Part shown: one piece after another, positions 1 to 12,503 of the stretch
How positions within the stretch are numbered: position 1 is the stretch's first letter
How the letters are laid out: every line of letters begins with the position of its first letter
From: Liquidambar formosana
Taxonomy: Eukaryota > Streptophyta > Magnoliopsida > Saxifragales > Altingiaceae
Direction: 5' to 3'
Length of the DNA stretch: 64,000 nucleotides
Assembly: GCA_039720395.1 (NCBI GenBank)
Contig: CM077832.1
Coordinates: 13,582,966-13,646,965 of the forward strand
The notes under the pieces: generated by a model
What the model was told of the DNA's origin: nothing
Databases searched by the model: none
The model's input: only the letters and a program-made list of their open reading frames with translations
Program-made: the position numbers and the translations under genes

Positions 1-609
1 CCATCTCTATTAACTCCTCCACCTCAGCCGACTAAAACCCACACATCACCATCTTTACTTGCTCTAAACCCAGAAACTCATTCTTCATCGCCATCTCACC
101 ATCATCTTCAACCACAACCCTGTGCTCACTTTCCTGAACCAAAGTCAGATCTGACCGTGCAGCCCATCTCTTCCAACTGTTCATTCTCACAGTAACAGAA
201 GTCACCAAATCTTCCTGTTATTTTCAACCGTCAAATTCTCATCTGAGTCTTTTTTCCCCCTTCTAGGAAACTCCCATCTCCGTCATTGCACAAATATTTC
301 ACCTCAATCTGTCCAGATCCACTTTTCTAGTGTTCTATCTAATACCCTGTCCATAAATGTATGTTAGTTTGGATTGGTTTGATTTGATTCTATGCAAGGT
401 CAATTGGGTTCTGGTTCAAGTGTGACAGAACATAGTCAGGTTGGTTAGGTTCTGATTTGGCCCCAAACCCAACTGACTTGCCCCCTATTTTTTTTAATAA
501 AAGGGTACAAGGGGGGCAACCAGTCACGGTGACTCTACTTGGGCATGACCATAGTAGCTACTCTTTCTCCTCTAATACCATTTGAAACTAGTCCAATTAG
601 TTTTTCTCA

Positions 610-676
<67 letters not shown>

Positions 677-681
677 ATATA

Positions 682-713
<32 letters not shown>

Positions 714-943
714 AAATTTTAAAGTGAGTTGATTCTATGCCTTGTACGCAGCCATTTTAAAGATATGGAGAAATGGCATCAAAACACACACATCATCCTT
801 CTTTTTCTAGAGTTATGGATTATAGGTTGATTCTGTGTCTATGGATAAGTCCCAAACACCCCATTATTGTTCTGAAGGTCCTCTTTGGATAGTTTTATTG
901 TAACCAAATAAACTAATGACTGTTTTATCTCTGGTTGTGTCAG
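1..943 (+). other. Intron of the sterol desaturase gene (upstream exons outside the window)
   Basis: No coding exon is visible before the acceptor at 942-943. The stretch is AT-rich, contains a long CT/AT/GTAT microsatellite, and must be intronic (or partly upstream sequence) because the exon that follows begins in the middle of a codon of a known enzyme. Earlier exons of that gene lie to the left of the window. Confidence 0.6.
610..714. repeat. Compound microsatellite (CT)n(AT)n(GTAT)n
   Basis: About 12 CT units run straight into about 15 AT units and then GTAT units interrupted by more AT. Such compound arrays mutate quickly by slippage. A short open frame across it is an artefact of the repeat. 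Confidence 0.9.
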
Positions 944-1236
944 GTTTGGCATTTCATCCCCTCGATGGCATACTGCAGGCAGTGCCACATGTCATTGCAC
1001 TCTTCCTTGTGCCGATGCATTTTATGACACACATAGTGCTCTTATTCCTTGAAGGCATATGGACAGCAAACATTCACGACTGTATCCATGCCAACTGGTG
1101 GCCTGTAATGGGTGCCGGCTACCACACTATTCACCACACTACATACCGTCATAATTATGGCCACTATACAATATGGATGGATTGGATGTTTGGAACCCTT
1201 CGTGACCCATTGGATGATGCACCCAAGAAGATGTGA
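944..1236 (+). CDS. STE1: Delta(7)-sterol-C5(6)-desaturase, last exon (5' part outside window)
   Basis: This is the C-terminal exon of the ER membrane di-iron enzyme that introduces the C5 double bond into delta-7 sterols (episterol to 5-dehydroepisterol), a step in plant sterol and brassinosteroid synthesis. After the acceptor TCAG at 940-943 the exon reads [13 protein letters not shown], a hydrophobic segment, then NIHDCIH and [17 protein letters not shown]. The HDCIH and HTIHH clusters are histidine-box motifs that bind the iron pair in the fatty acid hydroxylase superfamily. It ends [14 protein letters not shown], which resembles the lysine-rich ER-retention type C-terminus of plant family members. 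The exon starts in phase 1. The first histidine box and the N-terminal membrane spans are upstream of the window. Family assignment is from memory of the conserved C-terminus and is strong; the exact gene name is an inference. Confidence 0.93.
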
Positions 1237-1763
1237 TGCAGTTGACCCGACATTGGTTTGTTTTTTAGTCTTTCAGTGAGTTACTGGCTAGCCTTGCATT
1301 TTAATTGGACTACTTTTGATGTCCGTCTTCTTAGTGTCTGGAAATTGTGTTGGTTATTAGTTTTTCCGGTGTCCATGACTAGAATGTTGGTATTAGAGGA
1401 GAAAGAGGGAAAGGATTTTGGGTTTAAAGGGGATCTTTCTTTCCCATTATTTCAATCTCTGTTAATTCTGAACCCTTGTGTCCATGTTCTCGATCCAATT
1501 TTAGAAGCTACTTGTTTTGTTATCCTCCCTGTGCTGGGCTTTGTTCCTGACTTGATGGATTGTCAATTCAACAGTCTGGTTTCTGTTGTAAAAGATACAT
1601 CAATTTTATATGATTAGATATTATAAGAGAAAAAAGACGGTCGATAGAAAAATTCATGTGGTATTGCACTGTAATTAGATTTTTGTTTTTTTTGTTTTTT
1701 TGTTTTCTTTTGGTGGGGGGGTGGGTGTTGGGTGTGATAGTATATTTAGATTATGATTTGTGT

Positions 1764-1769
1764 AATAAA
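1764..1769 (+). terminator. Candidate poly(A) signal AATAAA of the desaturase gene
   Basis: An AATAAA hexamer lies about 530 bases after the desaturase stop codon, in an AT-rich stretch. It is the first canonical hexamer I noticed there. Plant poly(A) signals are loose, so this is only a candidate. Confidence 0.35.
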
Positions 1770-1799
1770 ACTTTATGTAACCTGGTTTGCTGGACAGCA

Positions 1800-3516
1800 C
1801 TTGCCTGAAAATTTGCTCAATTACTTGGATCCTGATGTTCATTGTTGGGCCAGTTCGGTTCAACTCGCAAGAAACTAACTTATATTTGGTTGTTATTATG
1901 CTTTTACCGTTTGTTGTCATGTCATTTTGTCTACCAGGCTGGCTTTAAGCCTGCACGCTTAAACGGCCTCGCCTGGGCTGGCTACTGGGTGGCATTGGGG
2001 ATACAAGGGTGCGGGACTCACTACTAGATGGACTCCAATAAGTCAATCTTGCATCTGTCTAAAGAAAATTTTAACCCTTCAAAATGATTAAAATTCAAAG
2101 CTCCAAAGTTGGTATGAGAACTTCACAGGATACCAGAGCTTACAGAAGGGGATAATGGGTTATAGCTTAAAAGCCATTTAGAAAAAGGAAGCTACATGAG
2201 AAAAATTTGCAGAAATGCGCGATTATTTCATCCTAGACTCTATTTGAAAGTAGTAAAAGAAAGTGTTAAAAATTGCTTACGTAGTAAAAGAAAAGTTTAA
2301 AAATTGCTTAAAGATGGCCAAATAAGCTAGGATGATGAGGAAGAATATTAGGCTCAATTCATACACTCAACTCTTAAGCCCATCGTTTATAAATGGTGCG
2401 TTGTAGGGCTCAAAGACTCGGCAGTGGGACTCGCGACTAGCAAGTGGCAACCCCGATCAACTTAGAACTTGGACCATCTGACGCTACCATGGTACCATCC
2501 CTCAATAGATTCTTTCAATGCTCAATCAATCTATATTATTGACTGAAAATTGCCTGAAAATGATTCCAAGGAATCGTTCTGACATGGACAAATTTTTTGG
2601 GCTTGGAGTAACGAGGCCTAGTCCCGTAATAGGAACATCATACACAGTATAATTAAGAGTCATATGGGGCACATAGGCCATAGCATTTTTCTCCCCTGAT
2701 GGTCACTCAGTCCCTCTTCTTACCAAAAAGTCATTCAAGTACTGCTCATCCATGATCAATTGATTAGTAGTTTGGGAGTTAGTTTGAGTAGTGACAATGG
2801 TTTAATCATTTTCCATGTAATTTTATTTTGAGTAATCCTTTGTGTGCCAACTCTTTTTAGGTCCTAACTCTTTCATATGGATCGTCTATTCATGATGTGT
2901 GTGGATACGTCACATTCACACATCGTGTGTGTCATATACGGACGGTTACGATGATTAGGAGCTACAGTCGTACACGATGAAATAAGGTGTAAGTTTTTGG
3001 CATATGCCCATTATTATTATTTTTTTTTTCCTTTTTTGATAAGCAAATTGTATTAAAAAAGGAGAGCATTAACATCCCTTTCTAAAACCTCTACACACAA
3101 AACAGATTGAGATGGAGATGACTCCAAATCTATTACAACAATAATCTAAGAAGATAGATTGTGCCCAACACCATTGGCTCGACGGGGCACAGACCTAACA
3201 GCCCAACAAGCAAAATAAGAGAGAAGGATTCTAGCGTAGTAGCATCAAACTGTGACTGATACCTTGTGTAACTGTGATACCATCACGTCCATTCTCCCTT
3301 TTTTGTTGGTAATTCCCATTTGCATTAGGCCCATTGACTCACGGAGATGTATTACAGAGGGATAATGCCTACATCACCCATTGGGAAAAAAAACGAACTG
3401 CCCACAGCATCAGATAACGAACTGAGCTGACGCGAGACCAACTCTCTCAGTTCTGCAAATTTTGCGGACTGGAAAAAAAAACAAAAAGGTTCTGCAAAAA
3501 TCTTCCCACATCACCC
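1800..3516. other. Intergenic region; possible LINE 3' end near 3018-3170
   Basis: No gene can be supported here. The segment from about 3018 reads, on the minus strand, like the 3' end of a plant LINE: a passage ending in TTTAATACAATTTGCTTATC followed by an A-rich tail. I found no clear target duplication, so this is tentative. The 3' part of the region must hold the promoter and 5' UTR of the CRM gene that starts at 3517. Confidence 0.4.
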
Positions 3517-6500
3517 ATGTCTGCCACTCTCTTGCTCTCTCCTTCCCCTCTCTCAAACCCATCCCATTTTCTCCTCCACTCCAAGTTATATTCAAATTCT
3601 TACATTCCCATCTTATCCTCCTTAAACCCCAACCCTCCCAAAACCCCCAAACCAAACCACCACTCAAAAACTCCCAAATCTCTCTCATTCACCACCACCA
3701 CCACCACCACCACCACCACCACAAACCCAGAAATCTCTATCTTTTCAGAGCCCTTTTCGCGACCCGATGCAGCCATTAAAATGCCCACTGCTCCATGGAT
3801 GAAGGGTCCTCTTCTTCTTCAACCCAATGAAGTTCTAGACATCTCCAAACCAAGCACCAAGAAGAGCTCAAGCAACGGCGGACACAAAAAGTCCGATTGC
3901 GCATTGACGGATAAAGTAAGCGGCCGAAGAGGGAAGAAAGCGATGCAAAAGATCGTCGAAAGCATCGAAAAGCTTCAACTAACCCATAATTCAGAGGATA
4001 CCCATGAAAGAATTAAAGAATTTGAATTTGAGCCTCCATTGGGAGAGGTTATCGGAGATGGGAATTCGAAAATTGGCAGTAGAATGCCGTGGGTGCGGGA
4101 AGAGAGGATTGTGTTTCGGGGGATGAAGAAGGAGAAGGTGGCAACTGCGGCGGAGTTGAGTCTTGATGGAATGTTGCTTGGGAGGTTGAGGGGTAAGGCT
4201 GCAAGGATGAGGAGGTGGGTAAAGGTTATGAAAGCTGGGGTGACTCAAGCTGTTGTTGATCAGATTAAATCGGTGTGGAGGAAGAATGAGCTTGCGATGG
4301 TGAAATTTGGTGTTCCTCTCTGCCGTAATATGGATAGAGCGCGAGAAATTGTTGAGGTTGTGTTTGATTAGTTTAACTTATTTTAGTTTATTCATCCTGC
4401 TTGAATTGAGACTTTATATAATTTGTATCAAATTTCATTTGACTATTATTCTTAGGAAGAATAAATCTGCTTAGAGAAGACACATGGACAAGATTTCATA
4501 ATGGGCATGTAGTTATGTTTATAATTTGACTGCATTGATTTTAAGTTGAAAAAAATTATCCAAAATTAATCCAAATGTATGATCTTATTTGATTGATAAG
4601 CTGAAATTGAGCCACCAATTTGGGTTAATCTGAAGACATTTTTCCAGCCACAGAGAATTCTGCAATTTTTGCAATTTGGAATCTACTTGTTCTGAATCAC
4701 AAACACGTATGTAGCATATTTTTGTTGGCATTATTTATTTTCCTTTTTATGGAAACATGTGCATTTTTCATGATCGACTCTACTAAAGAATACTTATGTA
4801 TGAGCAATTCTGGTGAAGAACATAGTTTTGATGATCTACTCTAGTAAAGTGGCTTAGCGCAGGGGAAAAAATGCTCTTGTAAAGTGTAGCGCTGGATAAT
4901 ATTTCTAAGCAACAAGTTTTAATGCATTAAGCATTTCGCAATGGTTCAATTATTTTTCAGTTGCTAATTTGGATGTCCTTTAGTGATTTTATGACTAGAG
5001 AATGTGATGTGTCTTGGGACTTGACTGCTTCAAATGCTTTATTATTTTTTCCGGAAAATATTTTAATAATTAGACTTACTTACCGAATAATATCAGTTAG
5101 GTCCACATCCTCAGCTCTTTATCATGCTGCTACCGCATGTAGATTACTACATCTACTTATCTACTCTTTCATTTTTCTTTTTAAAGTTTCTGATGGTTGC
5201 TTTCTTAATTCTTTTCTTAACAAACAGATCAAGACTGGAGGCTTCGTTGTTTGGAGTAAGAAAGACACTCTTGTTGTTTATAGAGGATACAATTATCAGT
5301 TTACTTCAAACACTTGTCCGCAGATGCATCCAGGTTCTGCTGGTTGTCGAGAAACACCTTCCTCGAAACTTAATCAGCTAAAATTAAATGATTATATTAC
5401 TATTCCTGAACTAAAATCTAGTGAAAGTACTTTAGATGGAGAGATAAGCATTAAAGATGGAGAAGAGGAGCCTCTACCAATTGGCATCTTTGAAAATGTG
5501 GGTTTACAACCAATAAATGGTTCCCTGTATGAGAGAGAAGCTGATAGATTATTGGACGGCTTAGGACCCCGCTACATTGACTGGTGGATGCCAAAGCCTT
5601 TGCCGGTGGATGCAGACTTGCTTCCAGAAGTAGTTCCTGGATTTAAGTGTCCATTTAGGCTTTGTCCTCCTAGTGATAGACCAAAGCTGACAGATGATGA
5701 ACTGACATACTTGAGGAAACTTGCTCGCCCTTTACCTACTCATTTTGTCCTGGGTATAACCTTTTCCACTGTAATCTTTAACATGTCAGTTTTTGTTGGA
5801 AAATGCATTACAGAAAATAAATCAATTTATGCATTATTATATACTATCAACATTTATAAGTTTAGCTAAAACTCAAAGAGAATGGACAAAATATGTTCAT
5901 AAAGTTGATGAAAACAATCCATGTACTCATTTTATTGTGTTTCTTATTCAAAGCCTTTTAACATTAAACCTAGCGCTACTGTAGACTCACAACTCAAACA
6001 ACCAAGATTATCTCATCATATCTAATAAACAGTATGCACATGACGACCTCATAAACGAGTCGCCTAAGTTCATCCTTTAACTTGGAATGCTTTAGGTAGA
6101 CTCTTCTTGATGTCATTTTAAAATTATTAACTGAAATATCATAGGGAATATTTGAGGACCTTAGACTCATAACTGCATATACCCTAGACAACTTGATTCT
6201 CTTTCACACTTTTTCCATAGGGACTGCAATGTAATTAGTTAATTATTGCAATAAAAGTATGCTCTAATAATAGATAAAAATGTCTTCAAGGATTTATGAA
6301 TGATTGGAATGAGAATAATGGTTCCGTTAGGCTCATAATCATAACATCATAAACAAAAATAATGAACTTTGTAAACATATCAGATACACTTGGCTACGCA
6401 CTCAGTGTGTGTGTACTCAAGTTTATTTAATGAATTTTCAAGGTTCTATAGTGAAGTTATTCTTATTTTCTGAAGGGAGAAACAGAAAACTTCAAGGCTT

Positions 6501-9500
6501 AGCTGCTGCCATCTTAAAATTGTGGGAGAAAAGTCTTATAGTGAAGATTGCTGTGAAGTGGGGAATTCCAAATACGAGTAATGAGCAAATGGCATATGAG
6601 CTGAAGGCAAGTTTGATATCAGGGAAACATTTTAGGCTGTAAATTTGTGAGATTCATGAGCTGTTAGATTTATTTTCTTACATCTATAGATGGGCGTATG
6701 TGGCCTATGCTTGTTCTGTAGGCATGCTTTCCGTTACATTCTCATAGAAGGGTCATCAGGCGTGTCTTAGTGGCCTGCTTTTTGGGGCAAGGTAGTCCAT
6801 CATTTATCATCCCTTACATGAAAATCAACCTGATTAAAGCATCATAGCTGCTTATTTTTCCCTTTTGTGCTCAAATTACTGTAGGATTACTGCAGTGGAT
6901 ACAATACTACTACAGTGATGTGAGCATATCCATGGCCATGGTTCCTAGATTGAGAATATCTTTGGCTTGAGGGAGGATCAAGGGGTAGGCTACCATGTCT
7001 TAAAAGGCAGGACACACTTGTGTATGTGTCAAGCATGCACTCTGTATGCATGCCTGCTTGCGTATTTATTATGACTTTGTAGTGAATGTACTCTAACATC
7101 AATGTCTTAATGTACTCTAACATCAATGTCTTATTAATGCAGTGTCTCACACGAGGAGATCTCGTACTACGTAATAAGTTCTTTATCATACTTTATAGGG
7201 GCAAGGACTTTCTTCCTTGCAGAGTTGCAAATCTAATAGCGGAACGAGACATGGAGCTCAAAAGATGCCAACTTCATGAAGAAAATGCACGGCTGAAAGC
7301 AATTGAAAGTATTCACGCAACTCATGAAGCACTGGAAAGCACCAGCACTGTTGGTACTTTATCAGAATTCCAGGGTATTGTAACAGAATCTGGAGACTTG
7401 AAAGATGGAAATAGGGAGGCCGAGGTTCGATTGGAATCTGAAAAAGAAAGATTAGAGAACGAACTGAGAACACAAGAGCGCAAACTTTACATTGTAAGAT
7501 ATCAGCTATCATCTTAATTCATTATGCACTGCTGCTTATGAAAACATTTACTATGGATTCTGCAGCTCAAAATGAAGATAAAGAGGTCAGAAAAAGAGTT
7601 ATCGAAGGTGAATTCTGTGTGGAAACCTGCTGAGCAGGATGCAGACCAGGAAATGATGACAGAAGAGGAGAGAGAATGTTTCCGTAAGATGGGACTGAAG
7701 ATGGATAGCAAGCTAGTGCTTGGTAAGGAAAAGCTTACCTTTCCAAATAGATTCTATTCTTTATTTTCCTATTCTCTATGGCAATCAATTTTATTGGTTT
7801 CAGATAACTAATAAAGAATCAAATATCAGTATGCCGCTGGCTGAAAATGAATTTCAATTTTTTAGTATTGGAATTGATTAGCATAAATCGTTTTATTATT
7901 ACTCTTATTATTTTTGTTATTATTCTTCTGGTAAAAATTTCTGTTTAGCCTTGTATAACTCATTTATGAGATGTCTTCATAAAATGAGTGTTCATGTAGA
8001 ACGTTCATTAAAGGTTCTTTAGTTACACCACTCCTCATCCAATGTTGGTTTTTCAAATTTTTTTTTCCTATTCTCCTTCATCTATAAAGTTTTTTCTATA
8101 TTCTCTTGTGATTGAGTAGCAGGAAAATGTTATAGTGCTGAATGTGTGATCATAAATATGTAACTCTGTTTTGCTTTTCTGGTTATTACTCTTAATTACT
8201 AAACTAATCTGTAGGTTCGTGTTCACTATCAAAGCAACGATCATAACTAGTTTACTGCTATTTAAACTATTAAGATTTCATCTGCATTCAAGTACCTCTC
8301 GTTGGAAATAACAAATGCAACATCAGTCAATAGTCTAACTAGACGATAAAGACCTGAGCACATGGAGCTTCCTGTTCCAATATGTTTCAACAGCTTGCAA
8401 ATGACTGAGTGAGATAAAGCCAGCGCTTTCTCAATCAGAGCAGTCATATAACCATCTCATTTTTTTGTATGCAAATCATTTGGGTTAAAGTACTTGTGTT
8501 ATCATTGTTATATGTGTTCTCAACCTTTCCATTTGGAGTGATTATTGCTGACCTAAGAAGCATTGACACAGACACATGACATGGGTACGACACAACTCGG
8601 ACATGTGGACACAAAAAATCCTCAAAATTTAGGACACGACACGGCGGGGATATGACATTCGTAGAACACTTATTTGTATACATATAATTATAAAATGTCT
8701 TGTAATATCACATAGATCATTCAAAATGCATCTCTTTGTATTGTTTTTAGAAATTCTAATTGACTTATTTGTAGCAAATATAAGATAAAATAGAAAAGAA
8801 AGAATAAAAAGGAAGGGAAAAAAAAGGCAAAGTGAGAAGTGTCGTGTTAGAGGAATGTCTGAGAAGTGTCGTGCCCGATACGTGTCCGAAATGGACACGT
8901 GGCCTTTGAGGAAGTTTCCGTGCTTCTTAGTTGCTGACTATTACCAGTATGGTTGGCTTTTGGATTTTTGTAAGCTGTAAGAAAACCTGTAACCAATTTG
9001 CTTCAACTACCATATTATTGTCTGTATTTTCTTTTTAGATGAACTATCAGTTTTTTCTTTTTCTTTTCCTTTTCCTTTTATCTTATTTAAGTCTTAAACT
9101 GTTACTTAGGTTGACTGTGTAACCAAGCATGCCAGTCATTGATGTGCAGTAATTTTGTTCTCTATGGTATGAGATGTGACATCATGATTTTGGTTGATGC
9201 CGTTTCACATGTTTTCTCTTGTATCTATTTGGTGTTATTCTTATCCTTGTACTTTCTTTGATCCTTGATAAGTGTTTTACAAGTTGTGATGGTTAGTTTA
9301 GTCTTTGCTAGACATCTTGTCCTCCTCTTGTACTCTTTCTAGTTTTCCTTTATTAATAAAATTTTCCTGTTGTTGTTGATAAAAAAAAAAAAAAAAAAAG
9401 TTGTGATGGTTATCACTTAAAGTGAGGTTCTTGGAATATGATGATAATTTTTTTTCCTTTTTAATGTGTTAAGTTTCCAACTTAAAAGCCTAAGCTATTA

Positions 9501-12500
9501 GGTGGAGGGTTCAAACAGGTATATGAAGCCATATTAAACTTACTCTTTAATTGATATGGGATGTGGGACTTCCTAACACTCCCCCTCACGTGTAGGCCTA
9601 ACAAGACAACAACGGACGCGTCACGTGGAAAATAACAACGGGCTCATAAACGAAATAGGCCCAAGAATTTCCAACCTAAAAGCCTAAGCTATTTGGTGAA
9701 GGGTCCAAACACATATATGATGCAATATTAAATTTAATATTTAATCAATGTGGGACGTGGGACTTCTTAACACTCCCCCTCGAGTGGATAACAGCGGGCT
9801 TGTCATGTGGACAACAACAATGGGCTTATAAATGAAGTAGGCCCAAGAACAACAATAACAATAACGGGTTTTGATGCCATGTTAGTTTTCAATCTAAAAG
9901 CTTAAGCTATTAGGTGGAGGGCCCAAACAAGTATATTAAGCCTTATCAAATTTTATATTTAAATGATGTGGGATGTGGGACTTCCCAACAATATGTCTTG
10001 AGATTTAAATCCCTAAAGTTGTTGAAATGTTGCATGCCCTAAATTTGATGCAGGCCTATTTTTGATGCATGATCCTTATACAGTTTCAAAAAACAGGGTT
10101 CAACCCCATAGACAGAGACTTAAACTCACTTTATAAATTTTTCTAGAGGAACACTACACCCTTTATTTTAGTAAATTTTGGTTTCTTAAAGCTCTTATGG
10201 GGACACCATTCATGTTTAGTGTTTCCATCACATATGGTTAAGAAATTTGGGGGTCACTGGCCTGCAATATAGTTTTTAGGAACTTCTTTACCAACATTCT
10301 TTTGGAATCTTTCTTCGTGATGTTAATTTCATATTATGTACGATTAATAGTCATCTGTATTGTTTCTCATAGATGCACAAACATTTCTCTAAATTTTTTC
10401 TTTTTAGTTTTAATATATCAGCTTCTAATGAGGGAGTATGAGTGTGAGTGTATGTCTCTTAAGTCTGAAACCTCAAGGTTGATACCAATGCAGTATCCAA
10501 GTCACTGCTAGTAACATTTCCTTTTAATCATTTTGATGGAAATAATAGAAATTTTATTTGGAAAGGATGAGGAAATTATGAGAAAAATTTAACTATTTCG
10601 GCAATAAAAAAATAGAAACTCTTAGCGATACTTTCCGCTGGCATAGGACATCAGGACATTCAGGACAGTCAAGGGATCAAGTTTATTGAGAGTTGATTAC
10701 TGAATTTCTTTGATTACTTGCGTCAACCCCAAGGCTACCCTCTCACTTTGTTTTTATATAGCATTGTGGACTTTCCATCTACCACTACTTTGGCAAGGTT
10801 GAAGTTTGCAGTGGCTTAAGATTGAGGAGGAGAGCTAATGCCTTGATATTCTTTGGTTCTTTTTGTTGCAATGGAAATCAAATCCTAAAAAAAAGTTCAA
10901 TACAACAGTGGCTTATACATGACAGTATAATTTGGAAAGTTTTCCTATAAGACAAATTTCCATTCCTGTACCTTTTATCCTCAAAGCATGAAAAGAAAAA
11001 AGGTATTCTGCATGCTATGAATGAAGTCTCCAATGGAATGTTGTTAATTTGGTATCGAGGCCTTGAACTCCATTCTCCATGACCATGGCTTTGATGTGAA
11101 ACCCTTTTTTTGGTCTGGTACCTTTGACAATGTCCCATTCCACGTCACATGGACTTGATTACGGGTGTTGGGTGCAGGTGTGTGTCCAGGTGTCAGATTC
11201 TTCTGCTTTCTGAAGAATTTTTACTATTTTTTAAGTGTCCAGTAGGAGTACCCACACCCATGTCATGTCGTGTTGTGTCGACATGGGTACTGCAGGGTGA
11301 GGCAATGGATCTATGTACCATAGATCCCATCCAATTGGATGAGGTGGTGGACTTAACCCATCGACAAGCCCAGAGCCTCTTTTTTCCTTGCTTTTGCTAG
11401 ATGCCTGGGTACAAAAAGGATCCTACTGGTCTACTAGAACGGTCTCTATTCCGGTTTTTGCAAACCATTATTATTGTAGACCATAGCCTGGATAAGGGTT
11501 GAAAAACCCAACTTACCAGCCACTATGTATTTTTAAATTAACTTTTCAGATGAGGTATCCAAAAATATATGAATCTTCTGCCAGGAATGACCCCTGTTGG
11601 GACAGAATGCTGCCTGCCTTCATAAATTATTACTGGTCGGAAATGTGGATGGAATGTTGAAGTATATTTGGTTTATGTTGTTTTCAGGAAGGCGTGGGGT
11701 CTTTGATGGTGTAATTGAAGGCCTGTACCAGCACTGGAAGCATAGAGAAATAGCCAAGGTGATTACAATGCAGAGAGCATTTTCCCAGGTCATTTGGACT
11801 GCAAAGGAGCTTCAAGCAGAAAGTGGTGGAGTTCTAGTTTCAATAGACAAGCTAAAAGAAGGTCATGCTATTATTATTTACCGTGGGAAAAACTATAGGC
11901 GCCCTTTAATGTTGGTGACCAAGAACCTTCTGACTAAAAGGAAAGCATTGCAAAGATCTCTTGAAATGCAGAGAATTGGAGTAAGTAAATTATGATCATG
12001 TGTGTGTGTGTGTGACACCTTTTCACTTTTCTTCTTGTTTTGTTGGAAATCCAACATATATCCATTATTGTGTCGCCACATGTTGCCGGGATTGAATCAA
12101 GCCCGTTTCTTCAATTTTGTCTCAGTCGCTGAAGTTTTTTGCATATCAGAGACAACAGACAATTTCAGATTTAAAAGTTAAGCTGGTAAGCCTATAATCT
12201 TTTGCTTTTATAGAAAATGCCTCTACTTTTCACCTTTTGCATCTTTCTGAACTAGTATGGAATAAGTTTGATGTGGAAGAACCCCAATGAAGCAAGCCTG
12301 TGAGTCTTCTGAGTGGTCACATTAAGCTGATATACCAGAACTTTTCTTCTTATTAACATGCCCAATTTGATTTGTGCACTGCCTTATAATTGGTGAACAC
12401 TTCAACCTGAATTCTCCAGTCTTTCATTATTTAATGAAATTTGCAGGCAGAATTACAAAAGGAAATCAAAGTGGATATGAAAGGTTTGAAAAGCATGAGC

Positions 12501-12503
12501 TAA
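3517..12503 (+). CDS. CFM3: CRM-domain-containing factor, CFM3 type, chloroplast/mitochondrial group II intron splicing; 8 exons, about 804 aa
   Basis: Exons inferred by frame and splice sites: 3517-4356, 5228-5753, 6476-6606, 7143-7493, 7566-7722, 11688-11980, 12126-12185, 12447-12503; the sum is 2415 bases, 805 codons in frame. The first about 85 residues are Ser/Thr/Pro-rich and lack acids, as in an organelle transit peptide. They are followed by the motif [12 protein letters not shown] seen in this family. Three CRM (KhbY-like RNA-binding) domains follow: about residues 211-307, 432-532 and 645-745. They are marked by [27 protein letters not shown] and [16 protein letters not shown], and close with IIYRGK-type strands. 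A Glu/Lys-rich helical linker joins CRM2 and CRM3. CFM3 proteins act with CRS2/CAF factors in splicing organelle introns. Length is slightly below the roughly 850-880 aa usual for the family; the difference lies at the two ends. Intron 5 is about 4 kb and full of transposons. Confidence 0.9.
3691..3720 (+). repeat. Coding (ACC)10 microsatellite
   Basis: Ten ACC codons plus one ACA encode an 11-residue threonine run within the predicted transit peptide of the CFM3-type protein. Unit changes keep the reading frame, so the tract length may vary between alleles. Confidence 0.9.
6607..7142 (+). other. GC-AG intron (intron 3 of the CFM3-type gene)
   Basis: The upstream exon ends CTGAAG and the intron begins GCAAGT. 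The acceptor is GCAG at 7139-7142, followed by TGTCTCACA. Joining here gives the family-typical ELK-CLT junction in CRM2 in phase 0. No GT donor nearby keeps this frame. AG|GCAAGT is the standard context of the rare GC-AG class. Confidence 0.8.
8553..8930. mobile_element. hAT-type MITE (family CTAAGAAGC), copy 1
   Basis: The element is 378 bp, starts CTAAGAAGC, ends GCTTCTTAG, and is flanked by a perfect 8-bp duplication TTGCTGAC at 8545-8552 and 8931-8938. Eight-base duplications are the hAT hallmark. Its subterminal parts are rich in GACACGACAC and GTGTCCG motifs. It lies in intron 5 of the CFM3-type gene and has no coding capacity. A second copy lies at 33799-34173. Confidence 0.85.
9296..9397 (+). 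mobile_element. 5'-truncated LINE fragment with poly(A) tail
   Basis: About 80 bases ending in TTTATTAATAAAATTTTCC and a run of about 18 A are flanked by a 15-bp duplication, AAGTTGTGATGGTTA at 9281-9295 and 9398-9412. Poly(A) tail, variable-length target duplication and 5' truncation indicate target-primed insertion by LINE machinery. It lies in intron 5 of the CFM3-type gene. Confidence 0.75.
9467..9990 (-). mobile_element. TRIM retrotransposon with three LTR copies
   Basis: Three related LTRs of about 110 bp lie at 9467-9578, about 9667-9772 and 9880-9990. In minus orientation each begins TGTTGGGAAGTCCCAC or a close variant (TGTTAGG, TGTTAAG). Next to the rightmost LTR is TGGCATCAAAACCC (9866-9879, minus), which resembles the initiator-Met tRNA primer site used by TRIMs. 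A purine tract GAGGGGGAG lies just before each of the two other LTRs. The middle LTR has lost its inner terminus and the second spacer lacks the primer site. The arrangement LTR-spacer-LTR-spacer-LTR suggests unequal recombination. It lies in intron 5 of the CFM3-type gene and has no coding capacity. Confidence 0.8.

Noticed and set aside
539..727. Short open frame with a Ser-Leu and Tyr-Ile repeat protein
   Set aside because: It is the translation of the CT/AT/GTAT microsatellite.
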